Shown: positions 25,292 to 37,430, numbered from the stretch's first letter. The stretch is 64,000 bases of DNA from Atopomonas hussainii (GCF_900109735.1 NZ_FOAS01000004.1:1-64000); one strand, 5' to 3'. Translations and numbers: made by a program. The notes: a model not told the origin generated them from the letters alone.

Positions 25292-26704
25292 ATGGCACAC
25301 ATCCTGGTAGTTGAAGACGAAACCATCATTCGATCCGCCCTGCGCCGCCTGCTGGAACGTAACCAGTATCAGGTCAGCGAGGCTGGTTCCGTGCAGGAAG
25401 CCCAGGAACGCTACGACATCTCTTCCTTCGACTTGGTAGTTAGCGACCTGCGGCTACCGGGCGCACCGGGCACCGAGCTGATCAAACATGCCGGCACCGT
25501 GCCGGTGTTGATCATGACCAGCTATGCCAGCCTGCGCTCGGCAGTGGACTCCATGAAGCTCGGCGCGGTGGATTACATCGCCAAGCCGTTTGATCACGAC
25601 GAAATGCTCCAAGCCGTGGCCAGCACACTGGCCGCCCCGCGCCGCAGCGCGGCCAATGACACCGCTGAAGACGAACCCGAAGCCCGCACCAGCGAAGCAC
25701 CGAGCCAAGTGGCCGACGACATCGGCATCATCGGCAACTGCAAAGCGATGACAGAGCTGTTCGGCAAAATCCGCAAAGTTGCGCCCACCGATTCCACCGT
25801 GCTGATTCACGGCGAATCAGGCACCGGTAAAGAACTGGTCGCTCGCGCCTTACACAACTTATCCAAACGCGCTAAAGCACCGCTGATCTCAGTGAACTGC
25901 GCGGCGATCCCGGAAACCCTGATTGAGTCGGAACTGTTCGGCCACGAAAAAGGCGCCTTCACCGGCGCTAACGCCGCGCGCACCGGCTTAGTGGAAGCCG
26001 CTGACGGCGGCACCCTGTTCCTCGATGAAATTGGCGAGCTGCCCTTGGAAGCCCAAGCGCGCTTGCTACGCGTGCTGCAAGAAGGCGAGATTCGCCGTGT
26101 GGGCTCGGTACAGTCGCATAAGGTTAACGTGCGCTTAATCGCCGCCACCCACCGCGATCTAAAAAGCCTGGCCAAACAAGGCCAGTTCCGCGAAGACCTG
26201 TATTACCGCCTCAACGTGATCGAGCTACGCCTGCCGCCGCTGCGTGAACGTGGCAGCGACATCATCGCCATCGCCCGCGCCTTCTTACAGCGCCAAAGCC
26301 AGCAGATGAGCCTCGACAACATCAGCTTCAATGCCGATGCCGAGCAAGCCATCGAGCATTACAGCTGGCCGGGTAACGTGCGCGAGCTGGAAAACGCCGT
26401 GGAGCGTGCAGTGATTCTGTGTGATGGCAAAGAAATCAGCACAGAACTACTGGGCATCGATATCGACCTCGATGACGACGACACACCCAGCCTGAGCAGC
26501 GCCGAGAAAAAGCCCAGCCGCAGCCTTGAGCCTACCGAAGACTTATCCCTTGAGGATTACTTCCAGCACTTCGTGCTCGAACATCAAGAGCATATGACCG
26601 AAACCGAGCTGGCTCGCAAACTGGGCATCAGCCGCAAGTGCCTGTGGGAGCGCCGCCAGCGCCTCGGCATTCCGCGCAAGAAATCCAGCACCTCTAACGC
26701 CTAA
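25292..26704 (+). CDS. cbrB: Sigma-54 response regulator CbrB
   Basis: The 470-residue NtrC-type activator has a receiver domain with phospho-acceptor Asp52 in '[10 protein letters not shown]', a sigma-54 AAA+ domain with Walker A 'GESGTGKE' and the loop 'GAFTGA' that contacts sigma-54, and a C-terminal Fis-type helix-turn-helix ('[18 protein letters not shown]'). I start at the ATG at 25292 ([10 protein letters not shown]), the family N-terminus; the frame is open from 25244. The gap from cbrA is 53 bases. Its expected main target, the crcZ promoter, lies immediately downstream. Confidence 0.95.
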   Translation: MAHILVVEDETIIRSALRRLLERNQYQVSEAGSVQEAQERYDISSFDLVVSDLRLPGAPGTELIKHAGTVPVLIMTSYASLRSAVDSMKLGAVDYIAKPFDHDEMLQAVASTLAAPRRSAANDTAEDEPEARTSEAPSQVADDIGIIGNCKAMTELFGKIRKVAPTDSTVLIHGESGTGKELVARALHNLSKRAKAPLISVNCAAIPETLIESELFGHEKGAFTGANAARTGLVEAADGGTLFLDEIGELPLEAQARLLRVLQEGEIRRVGSVQSHKVNVRLIAATHRDLKSLAKQGQFREDLYYRLNVIELRLPPLRERGSDIIAIARAFLQRQSQQMSLDNISFNADAEQAIEHYSWPGNVRELENAVERAVILCDGKEISTELLGIDIDLDDDDTPSLSSAEKKPSRSLEPTEDLSLEDYFQHFVLEHQEHMTETELARKLGISRKCLWERRQRLGIPRKKSSTSNA

Positions 26705-26723
26705 ACCCGCCGCTAGTAACACC

Positions 26724-26760
26724 GACAACGCGACCCTTTTTGGGTCGCGTTGTCGTTTCT
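26724..26760 (+). terminator. Rho-independent terminator of cbrB
   Basis: A 13-bp perfect stem (26724-26736/26742-26754) is followed by gtttct. Confidence 0.9.
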
Positions 26761-26785
26761 GCGCGCCATTTTTGCCCCCACAACC

Positions 26786-26833
26786 TGTTACCCACATCCC
26801 AAGTCGTAACAAACCTGCGGGAGCATAGGTAAC
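26786..26833 (+). promoter_or_regulatory. Putative CbrB upstream activating sites
   Basis: TGTTAC at 26786-26791 and GTAACA at 26806-26811 form an inverted repeat with a 14-base spacer. A further GGTAAC lies at 26828-26833. They are about 80-125 bases upstream of the sigma-54 promoter, a normal enhancer distance. The link to CbrB is by position and by analogy with Pseudomonas crcZ promoters. Confidence 0.55.
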
Positions 26834-26908
26834 GAAACACAGGCCAAGGCCGCCCCACAAATCACCGAGAAAAACGCCAAGCCATTGATTTACAAGGCTT
26901 TGCAAAAG

Positions 26909-26925
26909 TTGGCACAACACCTGCT
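26909..26925 (+). promoter_or_regulatory. Sigma-54 promoter of crcZ
   Basis: TTGGCAC followed by CTGCT gives GG at 26911-26912, ten bases, then GC at 26923-26924. This is the -24/-12 layout required by sigma-54. Transcription should start near 26935. Confidence 0.8.
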
Positions 26926-26934
26926 CTATTGTTC

Positions 26935-27286
26935 GTACAACAAAAATAAAAAAGCTTGCTAACAACAACAATAAAACTTGTGCATACCTCAACAACAAAA
27001 ACAAAAGAGGCAGGCCACGTAAGCTGATTTTTTTGGAGAGGTAGAGATCGCGGAGTCGATCAGCTGTCGAGAACAATAAAAACTGCCTAAGCAGTCGACC
27101 GACAGACAGGACACGCGTCCTCTACAGCGTCCAAAGCAATCCGTTTATGTTCGTGAGACTGTTTTAGTCATCACACCGTGCACCGCGCGGCTATGGGTAA
27201 AAACAATAACAAATGCCCATGAGAAAAATAATCATAAAGCACACACCTTCTATGGCATGGGGAGCTTCGTTCTCCCCTGTTGCTTT
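26935..27286 (+). ncRNA. crcZ: CrcZ regulatory RNA (Crc/Hfq decoy)
   Basis: The 815-base gap between cbrB and pcnB holds a sigma-54 promoter and then a transcript of about 350 bases. It contains six A-rich motifs of the AAnAAnAA kind, near 26937, 26961, 26991, 27070, 27197 and 27221. These are the expected binding sites for Hfq with Crc. A terminator ends it at 27259-27286. CrcZ sequesters Hfq/Crc and relieves catabolite repression; in P. aeruginosa it is about 400 bases and sits in the same place. Primary sequence is otherwise poorly conserved, so the call rests on position, promoter and motifs. Confidence 0.85.
27259..27286 (+). terminator. Terminator of crcZ
   Basis: A 6-bp GC stem (27259-27264/27272-27277) with a seven-base loop is followed by tgttgcttt. 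An 8-bp stem (tgttgctt/aagcaaca) follows directly. From 27300 to 27519 I see nothing but the leader of pcnB. Confidence 0.75.
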
Positions 27287-27519
27287 GACTTAAGCAACAT
27301 CATCATGCACCATCCCGCCCCATATTCTGCGCCTTCCAAGCCCCTGTGCTCAGGTCACATGCGCCCGGCAGGCAAGAGCAAGCTCACCCAATCTTCACCG
27401 TTTATTGCGACTAATCGCCTTTGGGTGCGTTGCTTTAACCCCGCCAACGCCTGCGCCTGCATTTCTAGCGACTTGGCTGACGGATCTTTGCATCGATTAC
27501 TGGCTGGATCAGCGTCTTC

Positions 27520-28905
27520 ATGCTTAAAAAGCTGCTGAAAAAAATTCCCGTTCGCCTTGGCCGTCAGAGCCATCGCCAGCACCCTGAGTTAATTGGCCCG
27601 CGCCAGCATCCGGTGCGTAACCATCAGCTGTCCAAGAACGCCCTCACGGTGGTTGAGCGCCTACGCAAAGCAGGCTACGAAGCCTACCCGGTTGGCGGCT
27701 GCGTACGTGACCTGTTACTGGGCCTAGACCCCAAAGACTTTGACGTCGCTACCAGCGCCACCCCCGAACAAGCGCGCGGTGTGTTCCGCAATGCCCGCCT
27801 GATCGGCCGGCGCTTCAAGCTGTTGCATGTGGTGTTTGGCCGTGACGTGATCGAAGTGGCGACCTTCCGCGCCAACCACGACAACGACAGTGACGACGCC
27901 AAAGCACAAACCAACGCCAGCGGCCGCTTGCTACGCGATAACGTGTACGGCAGCTTGGACCAAGACGCCCTGCGCCGCGACTTCACCATCAATGCGCTGT
28001 ATTTCGATATCGACGGCGAACGCATCATCGACCACGCCCGTGGTGTGCATGACATCCACAACCGCCTGATTCGCCTGATTGGCACGCCCGAGCAGCGCTA
28101 TCAAGAAGACCCGGTGCGCATGCTGCGTGCCGCGCGCTTTGCCGCCAAGCTGGACTTCGAGATTGAGCGCCACACCGCCGCGCCAATCCGTTCATTGGCC
28201 CACCTGCTCAATGACATCCCCAGCGCGCGCCTGTTTGATGAAGTGCTCAAGCTGTTTATGGGCGGCCATGCGCTGCGCACCTTCGAGGTGATGCAGGAGT
28301 ACAACTTATTTGCCCCGCTCTTCCCGCTAACGGCCAAAGCCCTCAAGCATGACGAAACCGCCTTGCCGCTGATTCGCCAAGCGCTAGCCAACACCGACGA
28401 GCGCATCGCCCAAGACAAGCCGGTGACCCCGGCCTTCTTATTTGCTGCCCTGCTTTGGCCCGCCCTGCGCGCCCGCGCCGCACAGCTGCAAGAACAAGGT
28501 GCTCCAGCACTGCAAGCCATGCAGCAAGCGGCGCAAGACGTCACCCACCAACAATGCCAGCGCACCGCCATTCCAAAGCGCTTTAGCTTCCCCATGCGCG
28601 ATATTTGGGAGCTGCAAGAACGCTTGCCCCGCCGCGCCGGCAAGCGCGCCGATACCTTGCTGGAAAACCCGCGCTTCCGCGCCAGCTACGACTTTTTGCT
28701 GCTGCGCGAGCATGCCGGCGAAGTCACCGAGCAGCTGGGCCAATGGTGGACTGAGTACCAGTTCGCCAATGACAGCCGACGCCGCGAGATGATCCGTCAG
28801 CTCAGCAAACAAGCCGACGCCGGTGGCGGCGAAAGCACTGACGGCAAGCGCCGTCGCCGTGGTGGCCGCCGTCGCGGCCCGCGCAAACCCAGCGCCGCCG
28901 AGTAA
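27520..28905 (+). CDS. pcnB: Poly(A) polymerase PcnB
   Basis: This 461-residue enzyme adds poly(A) tails to RNA and so promotes decay. The nucleotidyltransferase core begins 'YPVGGCVRDLLLGLDPKDFDVATSA', containing the metal-binding DxD. The RNA-binding part has 'RDFTINALYFDI' and 'EDPVRMLRAARFAAKLDF'. The lysine/arginine-rich end 'KRRRRGGRRRGPRKP' is typical of Pseudomonas PcnB. The stop codon overlaps the folK start (TAATG). Confidence 0.95.
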   Translation: MLKKLLKKIPVRLGRQSHRQHPELIGPRQHPVRNHQLSKNALTVVERLRKAGYEAYPVGGCVRDLLLGLDPKDFDVATSATPEQARGVFRNARLIGRRFKLLHVVFGRDVIEVATFRANHDNDSDDAKAQTNASGRLLRDNVYGSLDQDALRRDFTINALYFDIDGERIIDHARGVHDIHNRLIRLIGTPEQRYQEDPVRMLRAARFAAKLDFEIERHTAAPIRSLAHLLNDIPSARLFDEVLKLFMGGHALRTFEVMQEYNLFAPLFPLTAKALKHDETALPLIRQALANTDERIAQDKPVTPAFLFAALLWPALRARAAQLQEQGAPALQAMQQAAQDVTHQQCQRTAIPKRFSFPMRDIWELQERLPRRAGKRADTLLENPRFRASYDFLLLREHAGEVTEQLGQWWTEYQFANDSRRREMIRQLSKQADAGGGESTDGKRRRRGGRRRGPRKPSAAE

Positions 28906-29420
28906 TGGCTTGCGTGTACATCGGCCTCGGCAGCAATTTAGCCGAGCCGCGCCAGCAACTGCAGAATGCCTTGAGCGCCTTGATGCAAACCGATGGCATC
29001 AGCCATGTCGAGTGCTCGCCGCTGTATATCAGCGACCCGCTCGGCCCGGCCGACCAACCGCGCTATGTCAATGCAGTGGCACGCTTAACGACCACGCTTG
29101 CGCCGCTGGAGCTGCTCGATGTGTTGCAGCGCATCGAACAAGAACAAGGCCGCGTGCGTAAAGAGCAGCGCTGGGGGCCGCGCACCCTCGACCTAGATAT
29201 TCTGCTGTATGACCAACAGTGCATCGATGAGCCGCGCCTGACCGTGCCGCATTACCACATGCAGGCGCGCGCCTTTGTGTTGTATCCCTTAGCGGATCTG
29301 GCGCCAGAACTGCTGCTGCCCGATGGGCAAAGCTTGCAAACGCTACTGCAGCACTGCCCTTTTATTGGGCTTGAGCGCTTGGACAACAGTGCAGTGTTAC
29401 CGCATTGCACCAAAACGTAA
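28905..29420 (+). CDS. folK: 6-hydroxymethyl-7,8-dihydropterin pyrophosphokinase FolK
   Basis: This folate pathway enzyme of 171 residues transfers pyrophosphate from ATP to the pterin. It begins 'YIGLGSNLAEPRQQL', and its signature is 'RWGPRTLDLDILLYDQ', with the catalytic aspartates. 'VPHYHMQARAFVLYPLADLAP' is the conserved C-terminal block. It is coupled to pcnB by a one-base overlap and precedes panB by 81 bases. Confidence 0.95.
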   Translation: MACVYIGLGSNLAEPRQQLQNALSALMQTDGISHVECSPLYISDPLGPADQPRYVNAVARLTTTLAPLELLDVLQRIEQEQGRVRKEQRWGPRTLDLDILLYDQQCIDEPRLTVPHYHMQARAFVLYPLADLAPELLLPDGQSLQTLLQHCPFIGLERLDNSAVLPHCTKT

Positions 29421-29501
29421 CACCTGTGATTGACTTCACCGGCAGCCATCGGGACTATAGTCACCCTTTGCCCCCGCTTGCCGGATGCCAAGAGATAAGC
29501 C

Positions 29502-30302
29502 ATGCCTGAAGTTACTCTGACAACACTGCAAAAGCGCAAGCAAGACGGTGAGAAATTCGCTGTCGTCACCAGCTACGACGCCACCTTCGCCCATGCCGCC
29601 AATCAAGCCGGTGTCGAGGTTATTTTGGTGGGCGACTCGCTTGGCATGGTGCTGCAAGGCAATGACAGCACACTGCCGGTGAGCGTTGCCGACATGGCCT
29701 ATCACACCCGTTGCGTAAAGCGCGGCAACCGTGATGCGCTGATCATGGCCGACTTGCCCTTCATGGCGTACGCCACCGTCGAGCAAGCTCTGCAAAGCTC
29801 GGCCACCCTGATGCAAGCCGGCGCGCATATGGTCAAACTCGAAGGCGGCGCCTGGCTGTGCGAGTCGGTGCGTCAACTCACCGAGCGCGGCGTGCCCGTG
29901 TGTGCTCATTTAGGCCTCACCCCACAGACCGTCAATGTTCTGGGCGGCTACAAAGTGCAAGGCCGTGCCGAAGCGCAAGCCCGGCAATTACGCGCCGACG
30001 CCACCGCCTTAGAGCAAGCCGGCGCGGCCTGTCTGCTACTGGAATGCGTGCCTAGTGAGCTGGCCGCAGAAATCACCCAAAGCGTGAAAATCCCGGTCAT
30101 CGGCATTGGCGCCGGTAACGCCACCGACGCGCAAGTGCTGGTCATGCATGACCTGCTGGGGCTATCCATCTCCGGCCGCACGCCTAAGTTTGTGAAAAAC
30201 TTTCTGGCCGGCCAAAACAGTATTCAAGACGCCATCACTGCCTTTGTTCAGGCCGTTAAAGATGGCAGCTTCCCCGGCCCAGAGCACAGCTTCTCAGCAT
30301 GA
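29502..30302 (+). CDS. panB: Ketopantoate hydroxymethyltransferase PanB
   Basis: PanB catalyses the first step of pantothenate synthesis, ketoisovalerate to ketopantoate. The 266-residue protein has the TIM-barrel blocks '[20 protein letters not shown]', '[18 protein letters not shown]' and '[18 protein letters not shown]'. The general-base glutamate lies in '[10 protein letters not shown]'. The stop overlaps the panC start by four bases (ATGA). Confidence 0.96.
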   Translation: MPEVTLTTLQKRKQDGEKFAVVTSYDATFAHAANQAGVEVILVGDSLGMVLQGNDSTLPVSVADMAYHTRCVKRGNRDALIMADLPFMAYATVEQALQSSATLMQAGAHMVKLEGGAWLCESVRQLTERGVPVCAHLGLTPQTVNVLGGYKVQGRAEAQARQLRADATALEQAGAACLLLECVPSELAAEITQSVKIPVIGIGAGNATDAQVLVMHDLLGLSISGRTPKFVKNFLAGQNSIQDAITAFVQAVKDGSFPGPEHSFSA

Positions 30303-31150
30303 TCACCGTTAAAACCGTGCGCGAACTGCGCGCCGCCGTGCAGCGTGCGCGCAACGAAGGCAAACGCATTGCGTTTGTACCCACCATGGGCAACCTGCAC
30401 GCAGGCCACGTATCACTAGTGGAAATGGCCGGCCAACGCGCCGAATTCGTGATTGCCAGCATCTTCGTCAACCCACTGCAGTTTGGCCCCAGCGAAGACC
30501 TCGACAGTTATCCGCGCACCCTGCTCGACGATCAAGAAAAGCTCCACGAAGCCGGTTGCCAGCTGCTGTTTGCGCCCAGCGTGGAAGAAATGTACCCCGA
30601 CGGCATGGCCCTACAGACCCAAGTCCAGGTCAGTGGCGTCAGTGAAGGCCTGTGCGGCAGCAGTCGCCCCGGGCACTTTAACGGCGTGGCCACAGTGGTC
30701 ACTAAGCTGTTCAACATGGTGCAGCCGGATATCGCCATCTTCGGCGAGAAAGACTTCCAGCAGTTGGCGGTGATCCGCAAGCTGACCCGTGACCTTAATC
30801 TGCCGGTACAAATCATTGGCGGTGCCACTGTACGTGCCGACGACGGCTTGGCCCTGTCGTCGCGCAATGGCTATTTGAGCGCCGCAGAGCGAGAAATCGC
30901 CCCACGCCTGCAAGCCACGCTGCAAGAGATGGCCAGCGCACTGCGTGACGGCGAGCAAGACTTCGCCCGCCTGATCAAAAACGCCAAAGCGCGTCTGACT
31001 CGCAGCGGTTTTAAGGTGGATTATCTGGAAATTCGCAACGCCGAAACTCTCCAGCCCGCCAGCCTTGGCGACCGCGAACTGGTGATTCTCGCCGCCGCCT
31101 TCTTAGGCAAGCCGCGCTTGCTGGATAACGTGCCCGTTAGCCTGCTCTAA
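30299..31150 (+). CDS. panC: Pantothenate synthetase PanC
   Basis: PanC joins pantoate and beta-alanine using ATP. The 283-residue protein has the HIGH-like '[16 protein letters not shown]', '[20 protein letters not shown]' and the KMSKS-like '[11 protein letters not shown]'. It is coupled to panB. panD, which follows panC in some pseudomonads, is not here; a strong terminator ends the operon. Confidence 0.96.
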   Translation: MITVKTVRELRAAVQRARNEGKRIAFVPTMGNLHAGHVSLVEMAGQRAEFVIASIFVNPLQFGPSEDLDSYPRTLLDDQEKLHEAGCQLLFAPSVEEMYPDGMALQTQVQVSGVSEGLCGSSRPGHFNGVATVVTKLFNMVQPDIAIFGEKDFQQLAVIRKLTRDLNLPVQIIGGATVRADDGLALSSRNGYLSAAEREIAPRLQATLQEMASALRDGEQDFARLIKNAKARLTRSGFKVDYLEIRNAETLQPASLGDRELVILAAAFLGKPRLLDNVPVSLL

Positions 31151-31157
31151 TTGATCC

Positions 31158-31195
31158 CACAAAAAAGCCCAGCGAATCTGCTGGGCTTTTTTGTG
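31158..31195. terminator. Bidirectional terminator between panC and ettA
   Basis: A 15-bp stem (A-rich left arm, GC core, T-rich right arm; 31159-31173/31180-31194) lies between convergent panC and ettA and serves both. Confidence 0.9.
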
Positions 31196-31206
31196 CCTGA
31201 CGGTAA

Positions 31207-32871
<1,665 letters not shown>

Positions 32872-33255
32872 GAGCTTGCTAACCTAATTAAAAAGCCGAC
32901 AAAGCAAACGAGGTAAAAACACCAGGGCAACGGCTGAGCACGGCAGAACAGGCAAGCGGCGTGCTTACTGCGTCGCCATTTATAGACCTGAGGTACAGCC
33001 GCACCGCGTGCCACTGTGGTTTTCACCCAGCCTGCAAGCGAGGTATTTCGCGGTAGGCGCAAAACTACCACAACACAGCTCTAAGAACGATGTCGCGCGG
33101 CGGCAAGCCCGATCAAGATTTACCTTCACGGAACGATCAAATGCGGCTAAATGCGCGGTTATGTGCCAGCATTAAGCCACTGGCTGATTGTTTTTAGGTC
33201 ACGGCAAGCGCACCCCTTGAGTGACGCTATCGGCTTATGTCAACAGGTAACGATT
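32872..33255. other. Gene-free divergent region before the PAS-GGDEF-EAL gene
   Basis: These 384 bases separate ettA from the large c-di-GMP protein. An ATG at 33151 is in frame with the latter but has no ribosome site. I see no RNA gene, repeat or convincing promoter. Confidence 0.4.
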
Positions 33256-36200
33256 TTGTCTAACGACCCTACTCTTTCATCGTTAGGTTCAGCGCGCGAA
33301 GCTAGCCTCCGCCGGCCTTCGCGCCTGTACTTGGTGACCTTGCTATTGGCCGCCGTGGCGCTGTTGATTGGCCATGTGATCACCCAGTACCGCGACATCA
33401 GCGAAAACTTCCGCCAGCACAGCAGCGAGCAGGCCGAAGCGATTGCCCAGTCACTTAGCCAACGCCTTAAGCTACGCGCCGAAGTCGCCCAACAAGTCTT
33501 GCTCGACACGCCGCGCCTTGAAGCCGCGCAGCGCCTGCGCAGTTTATTACCGGCCTTCCGCGAACTGGCCGACCCTCTGGCCCTGGCCTTACGCAACAGC
33601 CTACCGCCGCTTGAGCCCGGGCAGCGTTATTACTTTCGCCAAGCGCAAGATGGCCAACACCTGTGGCTGCAACTGCAAGATGTCGGCAGCCGCCGCCAGT
33701 GGCTGATCCTGCTCGATGCCAGCAGCCTACTGGAGCAGCTACCGCGCCCTAACCAAGAAGATAACTGGCTGCTCGCCGATGCCGAAGGTGACGATGCTCT
33801 GCTGCGCCCAGGGCTGCCCGTTCAGCTACCCGCGCAGCCCTTGAATGCCCAAGAAACTGGCCAGCGCCTCAGTGCTCATGCCGTGGCTGGTAGTGATTGG
33901 CTGGTGATCAGCCTGCTGGATGAGCAACAGCTGAGCCAGCGCCTGCTGCGTAACTTGCTGGCACAAACCCTGTTGATTGGCGCTCTGACTGGGCTGTGCC
34001 TGTGGCTGCTGTGGAGCTTATTTCGCGAGCAACACTCGCTACAGCATTTAAACCGCGAAGCCAGACGCAGCTTGCGCCAAGCCGGCGAGTTACTCGACGC
34101 CTTGGATGAGCGCGTTTTGGCCACCGACCTCGAAGGCCGCGTGCTGTACCTCAACCTGCCAGCGCAGCGCCTGCTGCGCCAGCAGACAGCTAATCGCGAC
34201 CTGCATCTCTCGCAATGCTTACCTGAGCTGCTACCGCTGCTTAAGCAAAAGAGCTTCGCCTTTGATATGGGCGCCGAGCATGTGCGGCTGATCGAGCAAG
34301 GCGAAAGCCGCTTGTTTAACGTAGTACGCAACCCGCTACAGGCCAATTTAGACGAGGGCTACGTGTGGTTACTGCGCGATGTGACCGACGAGCAGCAGGC
34401 CATGCGCGGCCTGCAGGAAACCCGTCGCCGCTACCAAGAAATTTTCGAAGGGGTCGGCACCTCGCTGATCGTGCTGGACTTAAGCAAAGTCCGCAGCTTT
34501 CTGATCGAACAGCGCGTACACGACACACAAAGCCTCGAGCGCTGGCTCAAGCACAACCCCACGTTGCACGACAAACTGCTGCGCCTGATTCGCATCACCG
34601 AAATCAACCAAGTCACCAGCCGTTTGCTCGGCGCACGCTCACCGCAAGAGGCCTGGCGCCTGTTGTTTGACCACGGCCCGCTGCGCCCTAGCAGCGTACG
34701 CACGCAAATCATCGCCGCCAGTATTGGCCTGCAACAGCACTTAGATACCGAAGTCACCCTGCACACCCATCAAGGCCACAAACGGCACTTATGGCTGACC
34801 ATGCGCCTGCCCGACATGGTGCAAGACCTCTCTGCGGTGACCGCCAGCTTTAACGACATCACCGCGCGCAAACGTATCGAAACCTCGCTGATCGAGCGGG
34901 AAAAGTTCTGGTCGGATGTGGTTAAAGCTGTGCCTGACACCCTCTATATCCATGACTTTAATGAGCACCGCGCCATCTTTACCAACCGTGGACTGGGTTT
35001 TGATTTGGGCTACAGCCATGCCGAATTGAAAGCCATGGGCGCGCAATACTGGGAGAAAATCCTCCACCCCGATGACTATGAGTTTTACGAGAAAATCCGC
35101 CGCAGTCAGCGGGTGATTGGCGACCATCAAACCATCACCGGCTTACTGCGCTGGCGCCATCACAATGGCGATTACCTGTGGTTTCAGATTCGCGAACGCG
35201 CCTTTTCACGCAAGCCCGACGGCACGGTGCATCGTTTAATCGGCACGGCGAAAAACGTCACCGACCTGATCGAAGCCACCGAACGCATGCGCACCGACGA
35301 AGCCCGCTACCGCGCGCTTACCGAAAGCCTGCAAGAAGTCATTTGGACCACCGACAGCGAGTTCCGCCTCGATTACGTCAGCCCTATGTCCGAGCAATTG
35401 CTGGGCATTGCGCCACAGCATTTTCTCAATCGCGGTTACATGCAGTTTATTGCCGACCGCCGCCAGCTAACGCCGGCCAATGTGGCTCTGCAAACCCTGC
35501 GCAACGACCTGCTCAACGTTAACCGCCAACAGCAGCTGCGCGACAACCAAGCGTCTTACCAGATCAGCTTGGATTTCCTCCACGCCGCCGGGCACAAGGT
35601 ACCGCTGGACATCACCGTATCGTTGCAGTGGGATGCCAACGGCCGCTTCAAAGGCTTGCTCGGGCTGGCGCGGGACGTCACCGAACAGCGCCGTGCCGAG
35701 CGCGAGCTGCGCATGGCCGCCACGGTGTTTGATCACTCCACGGCGGCGGTTTTGGTCACCGACCCCGCCGGCTACGTGGTCAAGGTCAATCACACCTTCA
35801 CGCAGATGCTCGGTTACAGCAATGACGAGATCGTCGGCAAACGCCCCAACTGGCTCACCGCCGATCGCCAAGAAGAAGCCAGTCTGCCAGATATCCAAAA
35901 ATATGTTTTGCAGGCCGGCAGCTGGGAGGGCGAGATCTGGCTCAAGCGGCAAAACGGCGAAGTGTTCCCCGCGTGGATCGGCCTTAACAGCGTGGATGAC
36001 AGCGAAGGCGACTTAGTCAGCTTCGTGTGTTTCTGCGTGGATATCAGCGAGCGCAAAGCCAGCGAACAACGCATCCACCGCTTGGCCTATTACGACGCGC
36101 TCACCAGCCTGCCCAACCGCAGCTTGTTTCAAGACCGCCTGCACGCCGCACTGCAACACGCCGGCCGGCACAATGAGTGGGTGGCCTTGATGTTCTTAGA

Positions 36201-37395
36201 CCTCGACCGCTTCAAGCCGATTAACGACTCGCTCGGCCACGCCGCCGGCGACCGCATGCTGAAAGAAGTGGCCGAGCGGCTGAGCCATTGCAGCGACTTG
36301 GAATACACCCTAGCGCGCATGGGCGGCGACGAATTCACCCTGTTAGTCAGCGGCCTGCCGCAGCGCGAAGAAGCCTTGAACCAAGCCATGCATTTAGCGG
36401 AAAGCATTCTCGCCCAGTTGGCCAAGCCCTTCCGTCTTGAGCGCCGCGACTTTTTTGTCACCGGCAGTATTGGTATCGCCCTCTTCCCGCAGGACGGCGT
36501 AGAAGCCAACCAGCTGATGAAAAACGCCGACACCGCCATGTATCACGCCAAAGAAGTCGGGCGGAACAACTTCCAGTTCTATCAAGCGGAAATGAACGCC
36601 CGCGCGCTTGAGCGCCTAGAGCTAGAAAGCGACTTGCGCCGCGCCGTGGAACAGCAAGAGTTCGAACTGTTCTACCAAGCGCAATTTGCCCGCGACGGCC
36701 AGCAGCTGATCGGTGCCGAAGCACTCTTGCGTTGGCGCCATCCGCAGCGCGGCCTGATCTCGCCAGCGCTGTTTATCCCGGTGCTGGAAGAACTCGGTTT
36801 GATTGTGCCGGTGGGTGACTGGGCGCTGCGCGAAGCCTGCCAGCAGCTGATGCGCTGGGATGCCAATGGCTTGGTGATGTCCAAGGTGTCGGTCAATCTC
36901 TCGGCACGGCAATTTGATGATGCCAGCTTGGGCAGCCGCGTGGCCTCGGTACTGGCAGAAACCCGGCTCAACGCTAAGCGCTTAGAACTAGAACTGACCG
37001 AATCGATTTTGATGCACAACATCGAAGCCGTGCTGCCACTGATTGAAAGCTTTAAGCGCCTTGGCCTGACGCTGGCGATTGATGACTTCGGCACTGGCTA
37101 TTCATCGCTCAGCTACCTAAAGCAGCTGCCGATTGATTTGCTCAAGATTGACCGCAGTTTTGTCGATGGCCTACCCGACGGTGAGCAAGACGGGCAGATT
37201 GCTCGCGCCATTATCGCCATGGCGCACAGCCTCAATATGCAGGTGATTGCCGAAGGGGTCGAAACCGCCGAGCAGCTGGCCTTCTTGCAAGAGCACGGCT
37301 GCGACGAGTTTCAGGGCTATCTGCTGGCCAAGCCGCTACCGGCGGGTGAGTTTTTGCAGCGCTTTCGCGCCCTAGCTGCAACGGGTGCCGAATAG
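33256..37395 (+). CDS. Membrane PAS-GGDEF-EAL c-di-GMP protein
   Basis: The 1379-residue protein has two transmembrane helices ('LYLVTLLLAAVALLIGHVI' near 23-41 and 'LIGALTGLCLWLLWSLF' near 240) flanking a periplasmic sensor. Several cytoplasmic PAS/PAC units follow ('VLATDLEGRVLYLN', 'VTDPAGYVVKVNHTFTQML'), then GGDEF and EAL domains. The cyclase site 'RMGGDEFTLLV' (near 1022) and phosphodiesterase start 'GAEALLRWRHP' (near 1153) are both intact, as are 'DDFGTGYSSLSYL' and 'AEGVE'. It may both make and break c-di-GMP. I chose the TTG at 33256, which has 'CAGGT' eight bases upstream; the ATG at 33151 would add 35 unusual residues. Confidence 0.9.
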   Translation: MSNDPTLSSLGSAREASLRRPSRLYLVTLLLAAVALLIGHVITQYRDISENFRQHSSEQAEAIAQSLSQRLKLRAEVAQQVLLDTPRLEAAQRLRSLLPAFRELADPLALALRNSLPPLEPGQRYYFRQAQDGQHLWLQLQDVGSRRQWLILLDASSLLEQLPRPNQEDNWLLADAEGDDALLRPGLPVQLPAQPLNAQETGQRLSAHAVAGSDWLVISLLDEQQLSQRLLRNLLAQTLLIGALTGLCLWLLWSLFREQHSLQHLNREARRSLRQAGELLDALDERVLATDLEGRVLYLNLPAQRLLRQQTANRDLHLSQCLPELLPLLKQKSFAFDMGAEHVRLIEQGESRLFNVVRNPLQANLDEGYVWLLRDVTDEQQAMRGLQETRRRYQEIFEGVGTSLIVLDLSKVRSFLIEQRVHDTQSLERWLKHNPTLHDKLLRLIRITEINQVTSRLLGARSPQEAWRLLFDHGPLRPSSVRTQIIAASIGLQQHLDTEVTLHTHQGHKRHLWLTMRLPDMVQDLSAVTASFNDITARKRIETSLIEREKFWSDVVKAVPDTLYIHDFNEHRAIFTNRGLGFDLGYSHAELKAMGAQYWEKILHPDDYEFYEKIRRSQRVIGDHQTITGLLRWRHHNGDYLWFQIRERAFSRKPDGTVHRLIGTAKNVTDLIEATERMRTDEARYRALTESLQEVIWTTDSEFRLDYVSPMSEQLLGIAPQHFLNRGYMQFIADRRQLTPANVALQTLRNDLLNVNRQQQLRDNQASYQISLDFLHAAGHKVPLDITVSLQWDANGRFKGLLGLARDVTEQRRAERELRMAATVFDHSTAAVLVTDPAGYVVKVNHTFTQMLGYSNDEIVGKRPNWLTADRQEEASLPDIQKYVLQAGSWEGEIWLKRQNGEVFPAWIGLNSVDDSEGDLVSFVCFCVDISERKASEQRIHRLAYYDALTSLPNRSLFQDRLHAALQHAGRHNEWVALMFLDLDRFKPINDSLGHAAGDRMLKEVAERLSHCSDLEYTLARMGGDEFTLLVSGLPQREEALNQAMHLAESILAQLAKPFRLERRDFFVTGSIGIALFPQDGVEANQLMKNADTAMYHAKEVGRNNFQFYQAEMNARALERLELESDLRRAVEQQEFELFYQAQFARDGQQLIGAEALLRWRHPQRGLISPALFIPVLEELGLIVPVGDWALREACQQLMRWDANGLVMSKVSVNLSARQFDDASLGSRVASVLAETRLNAKRLELELTESILMHNIEAVLPLIESFKRLGLTLAIDDFGTGYSSLSYLKQLPIDLLKIDRSFVDGLPDGEQDGQIARAIIAMAHSLNMQVIAEGVETAEQLAFLQEHGCDEFQGYLLAKPLPAGEFLQRFRALAATGAE

Positions 37396-37430
37396 CACGG
37401 CGCCCGTTGCAGGCCCAATTCAACCTAATC

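Noticed and set aside
26543-27076. 177-residue minus-strand ORF across the crcZ promoter
   Set aside because: It overlaps cbrB and the sigma-54 promoter, and its product has no known domain.
27257-27538. 93-residue plus-strand ORF before pcnB
   Set aside because: It runs through the crcZ terminator and overlaps the pcnB start, with no recognisable product.
33151-33255. N-terminal extension of the PAS-GGDEF-EAL protein from ATG 33151
   Set aside because: No ribosome site precedes it and the residues are unlike a membrane-protein N-terminus; TTG at 33256 fits better.
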